Origin: Halorubrum kocurii JCM 14978
GTDB lineage: Archaea > Halobacteriota > Halobacteria > Halobacteriales > Haloferacaceae
Length of the DNA: 41,573 bases
Assembly: GCF_000337355.1 (NCBI RefSeq)
Contig: NZ_AOJH01000043.1
Span: 95,283 to 136,855 of the forward strand
Direction of reading: 5' to 3'
A program made the position numbers and the translations under genes. Below are positions 1 to 8,875 of this stretch, piece by piece. The number at the start of each line of letters is the position of its first letter. Positions within the stretch are counted from its first letter, which is position 1. Below the pieces are notes generated by a model. It was not told where the DNA came from, did no database searches, and saw only the letters and a program-made list of their open reading frames with translations.

Positions 1-434
1 ATGTCCCCCTCGCGGCGGAGCGGCGACGTGCACTGTAACAGCACGACGACGGCCGGCTCGACGCCGTCGTCTCGCACCACGCCCAGCGCGTGGAGGAGCG
101 CGTCCTCCGTCGGGGACCGGTCGCCGGCCAGGTCGTCGGGCCGGTCGATGACCGCCGCGCCGACGTCGCGGGCGACGGCCGCGATCTCCCCGTCGTCCGT
201 CGAGACGTACGTCCGGTCGACGCGCTCGCTCCGGAGCGACTGGTCGATCGTGTGCGCGATGAGCGGCGCCCCGAGGAACGGGACGACGTTCTTCCGCGGG
301 ATCCCCTTGCTTCCGCCGCGAGCGGGGATGACGGCGACGACGTCGCCGCCGCTCTCGGAACGGCGGGAGTCGGCCGGTGCGCTGTCTGTCGAGAGGCTGT
401 GCGTCCGGTCGTCGGCGGGTGTGTCGTCGGTCAT
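1..434 (-). CDS. CMP-N-acylneuraminate (nonulosonate) cytidylyltransferase, NeuA-like, 3' part missing
   Basis: Activates a sialic-acid-like nine-carbon sugar with CTP to give the CMP-sugar donor, in the cytoplasm. Seen: the nucleotide-binding signature ARGGSKGIPRKN at residues 38-49, a STDD motif near 79-82, the conserved DRPDDLAGDRSPTEDALLHAL stretch from about 97, and LLQCTSPLR at 132-140. About 30 polar, acidic residues precede the domain. The gene starts at ATG 434 and runs off the left edge after 144 codons, so the C-terminal half is not visible. Its ATG overlaps the TGA of the upstream gene (ATGA), so the two are translationally coupled. The specific sugar (Neu5Ac, legionaminic, pseudaminic or Kdn type) cannot be told. 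KdsB/CMP-Kdo synthetase is less likely because the ARGGSKGIPRKN form is typical of NeuA. Confidence 0.88.
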   Translation of the reverse strand, partial: MTDDTPADDRTHSLSTDSAPADSRRSESGGDVVAVIPARGGSKGIPRKNVVPFLGAPLIAHTIDQSLRSERVDRTYVSTDDGEIAAVARDVGAAVIDRPDDLAGDRSPTEDALLHALGVVRDDGVEPAVVVLLQCTSPLRREGD

Positions 435-1954
435 GGTGTCGGGTCGCTCTCGGCGTCGTCTCGCGGGTCGTCCGGTCGGTCCGCGGTGCGGATCCGCTCA
501 ATCGCTCGCGGCACCGCTTCTAGGGCGGTCGGCTCGAAGATCCGGTCCGTGTCGAACGGCACCGTTCCCCGCGCCGAGCGCTCGGCGTCGACGAGGTCCG
601 TCACGGACGCGACGGGCGTGGCGATGTCCTCGTCGACGAGCGCACGGAGCTTGGCCGACCCCGGCAGGTCGTAGAGGTACGTCCGGAGGCCGAATCGGAG
701 CCCCTCGTACACGGCCGTCGAGTAGACGCCGACCTGAGCCGTCGACGCCTCGAACAGCTCGTACAGCGACCGGTCCGAGCCGTCCGCGACCGCGACGTCC
801 GCGGCCGCGAGCCACGGGTACGATTCGGGGTACCGCGCGACCTCCGCGGGGTGGAGCTTGTACACGATGTCCGTCTCGAACGCGGGGTCGGCCGCGAGCG
901 ACGCGGCGAACCGCGACAGCTGCTCGCCGATCGCCCCCTGCGAGACGAACACGATCTGTTCCCGGTCGGCGGACCGCTCGTCGGTCGGCCGCTGCGACTC
1001 GATGTACGGGTACCCCACCGGGAGCACCCGCTCGTCCGGGATCGGGTACTCGACCGCGTCGCGCCAGAACCGGCCGTACACGAGGAGGTAGTCCGGGAAC
1101 ATCCGCTTCCGCCTGCCGGGGCCGGGGAACGAATACCCCACGTGGTACGGGTCTATCACGCCGTGTTGGAGCTCCGCGACGGGAACGCCCCGCCGCTTGC
1201 ACGCCTCGATCTGGATGGCCCGCTCGCGCCCGTAACTCACCGTCACCACCGCGACGTCCGGGTCCATCCGGTCGAGGAGCGCCTCGTAGCTCGGGCGGAG
1301 CCGTCGTCGGGAGGAGAGCGAGTGTCCGACCATCTCGCCGACGTCGACGTCGACGCCGAACCGCTCGCGGATCGCCGCCTCGAGCCGGTCGAGCCGCTTC
1401 TCGTCGCGCGCGTCGAACGACCAGTCGCCCGCGAACCGGCGCCGCAGGTCGGCCAGCCGCTCGACCGGGTCCAGGTACCGGAGGTCGTCCGTCCGGGCCG
1501 GCCGCCGGTGGCCGTGCTCTCGGCCGCTCTCGAGAGCCGCCACGTCGCAGCCGAGCCGCTCGATGACCGGGTCACAGCGGATGTTCCACCACAGGCCGTC
1601 TTCGAGGCGCTTCCGGCGCGGGTGCGTGAAGAACGCCACGTCGGCGGCGGGCGTGAGGTACGGATTGCGCGTCGAGACGGACCGGAGCATGTCGGCGACC
1701 GCGGCGCGCGTCGACCCGCCGTCGTCGCGCTCGTGCGCCGCGCCCAACAGCCCGGTGCCTTCGAGTATCCGCTTGTTCACGTCGAACCGGACCCGCTCCC
1801 AGACCGGAACGCCGTCGATGAGCCAGTCGAACAGGTCGAGCTCCGCCTCCAGCTCCAGGAACCGCTCGTGAACCGAGCGGAAGGTCAGCTCGGTCGCCGA
1901 CGAGGTACCGGCGGAGTCTGCGGCCGGACGGTCGGGGGCGGCGTTCCCGCTCAT
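431..1954 (-). CDS. GT-B-like glycosyltransferase, possible sialyl/nonulosonyl transferase
   Basis: A 507-residue protein with no signal peptide or clear membrane segment. The C-terminal half looks like a GT-B nucleotide-sugar transferase: ELQHGVIDPYHVGY, a YKLHP motif, and a donor-site-like stretch SLYELFEAS..QVGVYSTAVYEGLRFG resembling capsule/polysialyltransferase-type enzymes and CDP-glycerol transferases. The N-terminal half (roughly residues 20-230) I do not recognise. The start at 1954 is chosen because its ATG overlaps the TGA of the upstream GT4 gene; the frame is open 20 codons further up but inside that gene. Its stop overlaps the start of the CMP-nonulosonate synthetase. That coupling suggests it uses the CMP-sugar made by its neighbour, which is inference. 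The exact CAZy family is unknown to me. Confidence 0.6.
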   Translation of the reverse strand: MSGNAAPDRPAADSAGTSSATELTFRSVHERFLELEAELDLFDWLIDGVPVWERVRFDVNKRILEGTGLLGAAHERDDGGSTRAAVADMLRSVSTRNPYLTPAADVAFFTHPRRKRLEDGLWWNIRCDPVIERLGCDVAALESGREHGHRRPARTDDLRYLDPVERLADLRRRFAGDWSFDARDEKRLDRLEAAIRERFGVDVDVGEMVGHSLSSRRRLRPSYEALLDRMDPDVAVVTVSYGRERAIQIEACKRRGVPVAELQHGVIDPYHVGYSFPGPGRRKRMFPDYLLVYGRFWRDAVEYPIPDERVLPVGYPYIESQRPTDERSADREQIVFVSQGAIGEQLSRFAASLAADPAFETDIVYKLHPAEVARYPESYPWLAAADVAVADGSDRSLYELFEASTAQVGVYSTAVYEGLRFGLRTYLYDLPGSAKLRALVDEDIATPVASVTDLVDAERSARGTVPFDTDRIFEPTALEAVPRAIERIRTADRPDDPRDDAESDPTP

Positions 1955-3192
1955 GAGCCGGCGACCCCGAGCTCGTCGTACACGCCGCGGAGGCGTTCGG
2001 CGTCCCGGTGCCACCCGTACGTCGTCTGCACCGCCTCGCGCGCGTTCTCACCGAACCGCCGCGCGGTCTCCTCGCCTTCCAGCGCCAGCGCCGCCTGCGC
2101 GAGCGAGTCCGGGTCCTCCGGCGGAACCACCACCCCCGCCTCCGCGTCGCGGACGACGCGGGCGACGGCCGTCGTCTCCGTCGCCAACACCGGGATCGCC
2201 CCGGCCATGTACTGAAACAGCTTGTGCGGCACGGTAGTGTTCGTGTGCGGCGTCGCCCGGTGCGGGACGAGCCCCACGTCGGCGGCCGCGATGTGTCCCG
2301 GGATCGTCCGCTCGTCCACCCAGCCGGTGAACTCGATCGCGTCCGAGACGCCGAGGTCCGCCGCGAGCTCCTCGAGGCGCCCTTTCACCTTCGACCGCCC
2401 GCCGACGATCCGCAGCGTCGCGTCCGGGACCGACCGCCGGAGGACCGACAGCGCCCTGATCGCCGTGTCGACGCCGCGGTGCTCGCCCGAGAGGGTGCCG
2501 GTGTACGTGAGCACGAACCCCTCCGTCTCCGGCGGGGAGAAGCGGTCGACGCAGTCGTCGAACCACTCGACGTCCACCGTGTTCGAGACGACGGACACCC
2601 GGTCGGGGGCGGCCCCGGCCTCGAGGTACCGCTCCCGCGCCTCCGGGACGACGGCGAGCGCGTGATCGGCCGCCTGCAGCGCCTCCGCGAGCCGCTCGTC
2701 CCAGTGCCGCTTGGGTCTGAGGACGCGCCGGGCGACCTTCGTGGGAGAGGTGAGCGTCTCGACGGGCGTGTCGCGGCGGCGGTACTGGACGACCGCCTCC
2801 GGGAAGTTCTCGTGGAGGTCGACCACGACCGGGACGCCTTCGGCGACGCCGAGCGCGGTCCGCGCCAGTCGGAGGTCGTGAACGTGGAGCACGTCCGCGC
2901 CCCCCGCGATCCGGTCGCGTATCCGTCTCGCCCACCGCGGGTACGTCCCGGCCGTCACCGAGCGGTAGGTGCCGCGTAGCTCCTCCATCGGCGACCTCGC
3001 GTCCGTGTGAACGACGACGTCGGCCCCGTCGACGGTCCGGCGCGAAACCACGTCGCCGTCGCTCGGCCGGGGCTCGCCCGCCCGCTCCGTGAGGACGCGG
3101 ACGTCGTGTCCCGAGGCGAGGAGCGCCTTCGCCTCCTTTCGGACGCGGGCGTCCGGCGGGTACTCGCCTTCGAGGATCATACACACCTCCAT
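1951..3192 (-). CDS. Glycosyltransferase family 4 (GT4)
   Basis: A 413-residue GT-B glycosyltransferase that moves a sugar from a nucleotide donor to a growing glycan at the cytoplasmic membrane face. Seen: the N-terminal acceptor-domain opening MILEGEYPPDARVRKEAKAL with GHDVRVL, the central linker LTYTGTLSGEHRGVDTAIRAL, and the donor-site region HKLFQYMAGAIPVLATETTAV with a following GVVVPPEDP. Start chosen at ATG 3192 (MEVCMILEG), the usual GT4 length; ATG 3180 is an alternative because GGAGG lies 5 nt ahead of it. First gene of a three-gene operon in which each junction is a 4-base ATGA overlap. Divergent from the GT2 gene, with a 114-nt AT-containing spacer (TTATTAAC near 3229-3238). Confidence 0.9.
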   Translation of the reverse strand: MEVCMILEGEYPPDARVRKEAKALLASGHDVRVLTERAGEPRPSDGDVVSRRTVDGADVVVHTDARSPMEELRGTYRSVTAGTYPRWARRIRDRIAGGADVLHVHDLRLARTALGVAEGVPVVVDLHENFPEAVVQYRRRDTPVETLTSPTKVARRVLRPKRHWDERLAEALQAADHALAVVPEARERYLEAGAAPDRVSVVSNTVDVEWFDDCVDRFSPPETEGFVLTYTGTLSGEHRGVDTAIRALSVLRRSVPDATLRIVGGRSKVKGRLEELAADLGVSDAIEFTGWVDERTIPGHIAAADVGLVPHRATPHTNTTVPHKLFQYMAGAIPVLATETTAVARVVRDAEAGVVVPPEDPDSLAQAALALEGEETARRFGENAREAVQTTYGWHRDAERLRGVYDELGVAGS

Positions 3193-3306
3193 CGACTCGT
3201 GGTTCCGCCCCGCCCCGCTTGAGTAATCAGTTAATAACCGATTCGCGGCCGCCGACAACCACTCGCTTACAAAGATGGCTATGTCCCCAGTTACGGGAAG
3301 AACGCC

Positions 3307-4347
3307 GTGAACCGACACCACTCGCGTCAGACCGCGGCCGGCGAGCCGAGAGACCCGGCCGACGAGCTTGGGGACGCGACCGATGGGTCGGCGGCGTCGG
3401 ACGGGCGGGCCCCGACCGTCAGCGTCATCATCCCGACGTACGACCGCCCGGAGATGCTTCGCGAGGCCATCGAGAGCGTGCTCGCCCAGACGTACGCCCC
3501 GATAGAGCTCGTGGTCGTCGACGACGGCTCACCGACGTCCGCACGGCCCGTCGTCGAGTCGTTCGACGCGGACGCCGTGTTCCACCGGTTCGATCACAAC
3601 CGCGGGGCCAACGTCGCTCGCAACGAGGGGATCCGCCGGTCGAGCGGCGAGTACGTCGCGTTCCTCGACGACGACGACCGGTGGGAGCCGCAGAAGCTAG
3701 CGCGGCAGGTCGCCGCCCTCGAGGCCGACGAGGACCTCGGCGTGAGCTACACGGGACAGCGTTACTCGGGCGATCGAACCAGCGTCAAACGGGAGACCCC
3801 CTCGATAACCGGCGACGCCACCCGCGAGCTGTTCGCCGGGCAGTACGTGATCACGTTCTCCTGCCTGCTGGTCCGTCGGGCGGCCATCCACGCTGCCGGC
3901 TACCCCGACCCCGAACTGCCGATACTCCAGGACCGCGAGTGGCTGTTGCGGCTGTCACAGCACACGAAGCTCGCCGCCATCGAGGAGCCGCTCGTCTCCA
4001 GGCGAGTCGGCGGCCACGAGCAGATCAGCGACCGCTACGAGGCGCTGCGCGACGTCGCGTACCCGCGGATATACGAGCGCCACCGGCGGGCCGCGAGCGA
4101 CATCGGGCTGCGTTGCCGGCTCCAGTTCAAGGCGTCGTTGCTGGCGTGGATCGGCTCGTTCGCGCTGTACTCCGGGCGATACCGTGACGCTCGGTGGTAC
4201 CTCTTCTTGGCGTACTGCCAGTGGCCGTTCTCCCTCCGCGTGCTCCTCCGACTGATCGTGGCTCTCGGCGGGCGCAGCGCCCACGAAGCCGGGCAGTCGA
4301 TCCGGTACACGCTCAGTCGCGTCCGCTCCATCTGGACCCGAAGCTGA
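3307..4347 (+). CDS. Glycosyltransferase family 2 (GT2)
   Basis: A 346-residue inverting GT-A glycosyltransferase. Seen: VSVIIPTYDRPEM at 38-50, VVDDGS at 70-75, HNRGANVARNEGI near 98-109, and the metal-binding aspartates FLDDDDRWEP at 119-128; LQDREWLLRLS later in the domain fits the catalytic-base region. The last 100 residues (weakly hydrophobic, WIGSFALYSGRYRDARWYLFLAY) are typical of this bacterial/archaeal EpsE-like group and may sit on the membrane. The start is GTG at 3307; no in-frame ATG lies before the catalytic domain. The first 35 residues are polar and probably disordered. Acceptor and donor sugar unknown. Confidence 0.9.
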   Translation: MNRHHSRQTAAGEPRDPADELGDATDGSAASDGRAPTVSVIIPTYDRPEMLREAIESVLAQTYAPIELVVVDDGSPTSARPVVESFDADAVFHRFDHNRGANVARNEGIRRSSGEYVAFLDDDDRWEPQKLARQVAALEADEDLGVSYTGQRYSGDRTSVKRETPSITGDATRELFAGQYVITFSCLLVRRAAIHAAGYPDPELPILQDREWLLRLSQHTKLAAIEEPLVSRRVGGHEQISDRYEALRDVAYPRIYERHRRAASDIGLRCRLQFKASLLAWIGSFALYSGRYRDARWYLFLAYCQWPFSLRVLLRLIVALGGRSAHEAGQSIRYTLSRVRSIWTRS

Positions 4348-4445
4348 GCGGCGCGGCCCGCGGGTCCGTCGCGTTCGACCGGTTATGCAGTGCTTAGCGG
4401 CGCACCCGGCGGGCCGAGCCGATCGGCGCGGCGCGGAAGGCGGCG

Positions 4446-4454
4446 TAAACCTTT
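4446..4454 (+). promoter_or_regulatory. Box A-like promoter of the FkbM gene
   Basis: TAAACCTTT in otherwise G+C-rich DNA ends 24 nt before ATG 4479, the spacing expected for a leaderless haloarchaeal transcript. It supports that start codon. Confidence 0.5.
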
Positions 4455-4478
4455 GTAGCCGATCGACGAGTTGCGTGT

Positions 4479-5321
4479 ATGAACTCACTGGAATCCGTGA
4501 CGCGGCTGATTCCCACGCGCGTCCGGCGCGCGATGCTCGGAACGCCTGTCGAGACCGCGTTCCGACAGGTTCAGAAACACACCGTCCCCCTGGTCACCGT
4601 CACCGCGGACTCCCCGGTAGGCCCGCTCTCGCTGCGCGCCCCGCCGGAGTCGATCCTCGTCGACCTCGTCCGGAGCAACGGCGTGTACGAGCCGGCGCTG
4701 ACCGCGGCGATGGCGGAGGCGATCGACGTCGACGCCGTCGTGTACGACGTCGGGTCGCGGTACGGCTACTACTCCGCGCTCGCGGTGGCCGCGGGCGCGG
4801 TCCCGTCGAACGTCCACTGCTTCGAGGCGGAGACCATCGCCCACCACGTCCTCTCGGAGAACCACCGCGGCGAGTCGGTCGTGACCAATCGGGTGCGCGT
4901 CGGCGAGGAGAGCGGGCGCGGGCGGACGACGCTGGACGCGTACGCCGCGGCGCACGCGCCGCCGACGGTCGTGAAAGTCGACACCGAAGGCGCCGAGGGG
5001 GACATCCTCCGCGGCGCGGAGTCCGTCCTCCGGACCCACCGACCGGTGCTGTTCGTCGAGATGCACCCCCATCGCGGCGTCTCCGTGTCGCGGGTGGCGG
5101 AGCGCCTCCGCCACTTCGACTACGAGCTCTCCGCCTTCGTCGACCACCACGTCGACGAGTTCGCCGGCGGGGGCGGGGGCGCAGACGCGGAGTGGGACGC
5201 CGCCCGGGAGGGATGGCGACCCGTCGACGCGGTCGACCTGCCGTCGGACCGGACGTTCCTCCTGCGTGCGACCCCCGCCGAGGACGCGGCGGCGGCCGGC
5301 GAGCGGTCGCCGAGGCGGTAG
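4479..5321 (+). CDS. FkbM-family SAM-dependent methyltransferase
   Basis: A 280-residue methyltransferase likely to O-methylate a sugar of the glycan made here (role inferred from context; FkbM enzymes methylate hydroxyls). Seen: the SAM-binding loop VYDVGSRYGYYS at 88-99, an acidic residue after strand 2 (HCFEAE), and the FkbM hallmark VKVDTEGAE at 165-173, followed by EMHPH. No membrane segments. C-terminal 60 residues carry a Gly-rich insert (GGGGG near 222) and an Ala-rich tail. It stops at 5321, immediately next to the stop of the convergent ABC transporter at 5322, so there is no space for separate terminators. Confidence 0.88.
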   Translation: MNSLESVTRLIPTRVRRAMLGTPVETAFRQVQKHTVPLVTVTADSPVGPLSLRAPPESILVDLVRSNGVYEPALTAAMAEAIDVDAVVYDVGSRYGYYSALAVAAGAVPSNVHCFEAETIAHHVLSENHRGESVVTNRVRVGEESGRGRTTLDAYAAAHAPPTVVKVDTEGAEGDILRGAESVLRTHRPVLFVEMHPHRGVSVSRVAERLRHFDYELSAFVDHHVDEFAGGGGGADAEWDAAREGWRPVDAVDLPSDRTFLLRATPAEDAAAAGERSPRR

Positions 5322-7124
5322 TCAGGCCCGCTGGCTGGCGTACATCGACGCGTACGTCCCCTCGTCGGAGAGGAGCTCGTCGTGCGTGCCGCGTTCGACG
5401 ATGTGGCCGTCCTCGACGGTGTAGATCCGGTCCGCGTCGGAGACCGTCGAGAGCCGGTGCGCGATCGCGACGACCGTCCTGTCGTCCGTCGCCTCTATCG
5501 ACTCGTGGATGTCCGCCTCGAGATGCGAGTCGAGGTCGCTCGTCGCCTCGTCGAGCACGAGGAGGGGGGCGTCGGTCAACAGCGCCCGAGCGAGCGCGAC
5601 CCGCTGGCGCTGGCCGCCGGAGAGCTGGACGCCGTCGTCGCCGAGGACGGTGTCGAGGCCGGCCGGCATCTCGCGAAGGAACTCGTCGACGCGCGCCATC
5701 TCGCACGCCTCGTCGATCTCGGCCCGAGTCGCGTCCCGCGCGCCGATGGTCAGGTTGAACTCTAGCGTCTCGTTGAAGATGAACGGGTGCTGTCGCACCA
5801 TCGCGATCTCGGAGCGCCACGCGTCGAGGTCGAAGTCGCGTATCGGTCGACCGTTCGCGGTTATCCTCCCGGAGTCCGGCTCGTAGAGCCGCGCGAGGAG
5901 GGAGGCGATCGTCGACTTCCCCGCCCCGGACGGCCCGACCATCGCGACGAACTCCCCGCGCTCGGCCTCGAGGTCGACCCCCCGGAGCACCGGCTCGTCG
6001 CCGTACGTGAACGTCACGTCCTCGAAGGCGATCCGGTCGATGGGGGCGGGCGGCGCGTCCTCGCCGGACGGCTCCCGCAGGTCGTCGACGGTGTCGACGT
6101 GCTCGAACGTGCGGACCAGGTGCGGTAGGTTCCCCTCGATCGTGTACACGAGGCTGTTGATCGTACTCGCCTGTGGCGCCAGGCGGAACATCGCGAACAG
6201 GAACACCGCGAGCTCGCCGAGCGAGATGGGGAAGAACGTTAGCGCGAGGTAGATGATGCTGAACAGCGACACCGCGAGCAGAAACTGGTAGGCGTTGTCG
6301 ATGAACGCCTTGTTCCGCGCGAGCCGCACGCTCGCGGAGACGTAGCCGTCGATGGCGTCGCGGAACCGGTCTTTCACCTCGCCGTCCATCCGGAAGACCT
6401 TGACGTCGCGGATCCCCTGTACGCCGCGCTGGACGGTGTTCTGGAGCCGCTCGTTCGCGTCCGCGACGCGCCCGCCGACGACGTAGCCCGGTTCGATGAC
6501 GTTCCGAACGAGGTAGGTGACGAGCCCCAGGAGCGCGACCATCAGCACCGTCAGTTCCGGCGCGAGGTAGAGCCCGATAGAGAGGTACGCGAGCGCCATC
6601 ACAGTCCGTTCGAGCGTCGACAGCGACTGCGTCAGCACCGCTGCCCCGTACTTGGTCTGCGTGATCACCGAGTTGATGATGTCGTCGGAGCCCATGCTGT
6701 CGAAGTACGACACCCGGGCGTCGAGCGTCCCTTCGAACGTCCGGCTCGTCAGATGGCGACGGTAGTCGTTCTGGAGGATCTTCCGCGCCCAGCTGGCGAG
6801 GAAACTCGCCGCGTACCGGACGAACATGACCACTGTGACGCCGAGGACCGCCGTCTCGAGCGTCAGCGGGGCTCCGACGAAGTCGTACGCGGTGACGAAC
6901 CCCCTCATGATCCCGTCCGCGTTCTCGGTGGAGGCCGCTCCGCCCTCCGCGATCTCGACGATCGGTAAGATGAAACTCAAGCCGATCGCCTCCAACCCGG
7001 CGGCGAGGATGCTCAACACCGCGATCGCGAGCGTCCGTCTGGGGCGGTAGCGAGCCACTCTCACGAGCGCCCGCAGCTTCTGCCGCCCGGTGATGTTCGC
7101 TCGTTCGTCGTCCGAGCCTGCCAT
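5322..7124 (-). CDS. ABC exporter, fused permease and ATPase (MsbA/PglK type)
   Basis: A 600-residue half-transporter that pumps a lipid-linked or hydrophobic substrate across the membrane with ATP; in a glycan cluster the likely job is flipping a lipid-linked glycan, as PglK does (inference). Seen: an N-terminal transmembrane domain of about six helices (roughly residues 30-330), then Walker A GPSGAGKST at 397-405, Q-loop VRQHPFIF, signature LSGGQ at 501-505, Walker B LLVLDEATS at 521-529 and H-loop histidine near 556. All ATPase motifs are intact. Start set at ATG 7124, which has a box A 28 nt upstream; an upstream extension of 15 codons is open but overlaps that promoter. Functions as a homodimer if like its family. 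Confidence 0.9.
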   Translation of the reverse strand: MAGSDDERANITGRQKLRALVRVARYRPRRTLAIAVLSILAAGLEAIGLSFILPIVEIAEGGAASTENADGIMRGFVTAYDFVGAPLTLETAVLGVTVVMFVRYAASFLASWARKILQNDYRRHLTSRTFEGTLDARVSYFDSMGSDDIINSVITQTKYGAAVLTQSLSTLERTVMALAYLSIGLYLAPELTVLMVALLGLVTYLVRNVIEPGYVVGGRVADANERLQNTVQRGVQGIRDVKVFRMDGEVKDRFRDAIDGYVSASVRLARNKAFIDNAYQFLLAVSLFSIIYLALTFFPISLGELAVFLFAMFRLAPQASTINSLVYTIEGNLPHLVRTFEHVDTVDDLREPSGEDAPPAPIDRIAFEDVTFTYGDEPVLRGVDLEAERGEFVAMVGPSGAGKSTIASLLARLYEPDSGRITANGRPIRDFDLDAWRSEIAMVRQHPFIFNETLEFNLTIGARDATRAEIDEACEMARVDEFLREMPAGLDTVLGDDGVQLSGGQRQRVALARALLTDAPLLVLDEATSDLDSHLEADIHESIEATDDRTVVAIAHRLSTVSDADRIYTVEDGHIVERGTHDELLSDEGTYASMYASQRA

Positions 7125-7152
7125 GTGGATACCGATCAACGACGGACGAGCA

Positions 7153-7158
7153 CTATAG
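7153..7158 (-). promoter_or_regulatory. Box A-like promoter of the ABC exporter
   Basis: CTATAG on the minus strand (complement of 7153-7158) lies 28 nt before ATG 7124, consistent with leaderless transcription. Confidence 0.45.
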
Positions 7159-7368
7159 CAAATCAGCACCTAACGGGGCGGCTCACCGCAGTGCGCGGCG
7201 GCGCGCTCCCCGACGGTGGGCGGTCCGTCGCCGCCGAGCCGCCCGAACGACTCGGCGCTCGCGCGTCTGCCGGTAGCGCCCCGCGGAACGTCCCGTCTGC
7301 CGGAGATCGCGCCGGCGGGTCCGCCGGCGGATTCGACGCCGAGACCGACCGGTACGAATCGGTTAACG

Positions 7369-8721
7369 TCAGCCGCCCGTTCCCGCGCCGACGTCCGTCG
7401 CGTCCGGGACCGCGTCGAACCCGAGACCGCCGTCGGCGCGGTCCGGTTCCGTGAGATCGATGGCCCGGATGGTGAGGTTCTCGACCTTCCCGTCGAACGG
7501 CCCGTCCCGGTTCCCGAAGTTCGCGTACAGCGACACCGCGGACCGGGCCGAGCTCCAGTAGTGGATCCCGACGCCGAACTCCGCGCCGAACGAGCGGATC
7601 TCGTCGGCGGTCACGCTCGCGTTGTCCAAGATGGTGATGTTCCCCCTCGCGGTGCCGGAGCCGTTGTTTCCGAGCGCGGCGACGGCCCCGACCGCGTACT
7701 CGGTGTCGCGCCCGAAGCGGAACCCCTGAGCGCCGTTCGACTGGGCCACCACCCGGTCGAACCGCACCCGCGCGACCTCGCCGGTCTCCGTCGGCGTGTC
7801 GTTCCGCTGGTAGCCGATCCTGTCGTTGTCGGCCAGCCGCACCCGGCGGAACGTGGCCTCGAGCACCTGGCCGGTCGTCTTCGTGCCCCAGCCGTTCCCC
7901 TCGAGGACGCAGTCCTCGACGAGCGTGGTGCCTCCGGAGCAGTCGATCCCGTACAGGTCGCAGCCGGTGGCGTGAGAGGCCCGGACGACGACCGGCGGGA
8001 GGACCGGTCCGACCTTGTTGTACGTGTCTATCCCGAACCCGTGTTTCCCGGCGCCGCGGGCGGTACATCGCTCCGCGACGCAGCCGCCCTGGAGGAAGGT
8101 GAAACACTCGGTGTTGGCGTCGACGCTCCACACGTCCCGGAAGGCGACGTCGACGGTCGCGTCGTCGACGGCGGCGTGGGTCACGGCGAGGTTCAGCCCG
8201 TTGTCGTTGTTTCCGGGGTCGGCGGGCTGTTCGCCTCGGTTGCCGTCGACCGTGAGGTCGCGGACGACGTGCCCGGAGATCCCGTTTTCCGGCCGCCAGG
8301 CGAACGTCCCGTGGTTGCCCTCGTGGCCCCCGTCGAGCCGGACCACGGACGCCTCGCCCTCACCGCGGAACGTCACGTCGTCCGGGAGGTCGTCCCCGCG
8401 GATCTCGATCGCGGTCGCCCCCTCTTCGGTCCTGTCGTCCGCGGACACGAGCGTCGTCCCCGTCGGGAAGTACACCGTGCCGCCCTCGCCGACCGCGTCG
8501 ATCGCGTCCCGGACCGCCCGCGTGTCGTCGGTCGTCCCGTCGACGGCGGCCCCGAAATCGCGGATGTCAACGACCCCTTCGGGGGGTTCCTCTTCCTCCG
8601 CATCCGGGTCGGGCGAGCCGGGTGGGGTCTCGTTACCGGTATCGCCGTCTCTCGCGTTGCAGCCCGCCAGCGCCGCGGCTGAGAGGGACAGGAGGGAGAG
8701 CGCGCGACGGCGAGATACCAT
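7369..8721 (-). CDS. Tat lipoprotein with parallel beta-helix (pectate-lyase-3-like) domain
   Basis: A 450-residue secreted lipoprotein. Seen: a twin-arginine signal (RRRALSLLSLSAAALAG, residues 4-20) ending in the lipobox LAGC with Cys21, so it should be exported folded and lipid-anchored outside. An acidic linker (30-48) leads to the domain opening VVDIRDFGAAVDGTTDDT, the usual start of Pectate_lyase_3/GH28-like beta-helix proteins, followed by repeated short strands with NNDNG, GKHGFGID and YGIDCSGG turns. The start at 8721 puts the RR motif at the N-terminus. It is clearly related to the larger beta-helix protein just upstream (shared DFGA.DG.TDDT, HGFG, YGID and CVL/CVI..N blocks). Probably a polysaccharide lyase, epimerase or hydrolase acting on surface glycan; catalytic residues not identified. 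Confidence 0.85.
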   Translation of the reverse strand: MVSRRRALSLLSLSAAALAGCNARDGDTGNETPPGSPDPDAEEEEPPEGVVDIRDFGAAVDGTTDDTRAVRDAIDAVGEGGTVYFPTGTTLVSADDRTEEGATAIEIRGDDLPDDVTFRGEGEASVVRLDGGHEGNHGTFAWRPENGISGHVVRDLTVDGNRGEQPADPGNNDNGLNLAVTHAAVDDATVDVAFRDVWSVDANTECFTFLQGGCVAERCTARGAGKHGFGIDTYNKVGPVLPPVVVRASHATGCDLYGIDCSGGTTLVEDCVLEGNGWGTKTTGQVLEATFRRVRLADNDRIGYQRNDTPTETGEVARVRFDRVVAQSNGAQGFRFGRDTEYAVGAVAALGNNGSGTARGNITILDNASVTADEIRSFGAEFGVGIHYWSSARSAVSLYANFGNRDGPFDGKVENLTIRAIDLTEPDRADGGLGFDAVPDATDVGAGTGG

Positions 8722-8792
8722 TGGCCACCGTTCACGGCAGCGAGGCAAAGTTAGCGGGAGCCAAACGACCGGACCGCGGGTTCGCCGTCGCG

Positions 8793-8850
8793 GGTTCGAC
8801 GCCGCGAGTCCGCCGCCGCGCGGTCGACACCGCAGGTTCGACGCCGCGAG
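8793..8850. repeat. 16-bp direct repeat between the two beta-helix genes
   Basis: GGTTCGACGCCGCGAG occurs at 8793-8808 and again at 8835-8850, 42 bp apart, inside the 154-bp spacer (8722-8875). Near copies of CGGGTTCG lie at 8777-8797. It looks like a decayed minisatellite; no function is evident. Confidence 0.55.
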
Positions 8851-8875
8851 CGGCCGGCCGATCGAACCGACCGGC

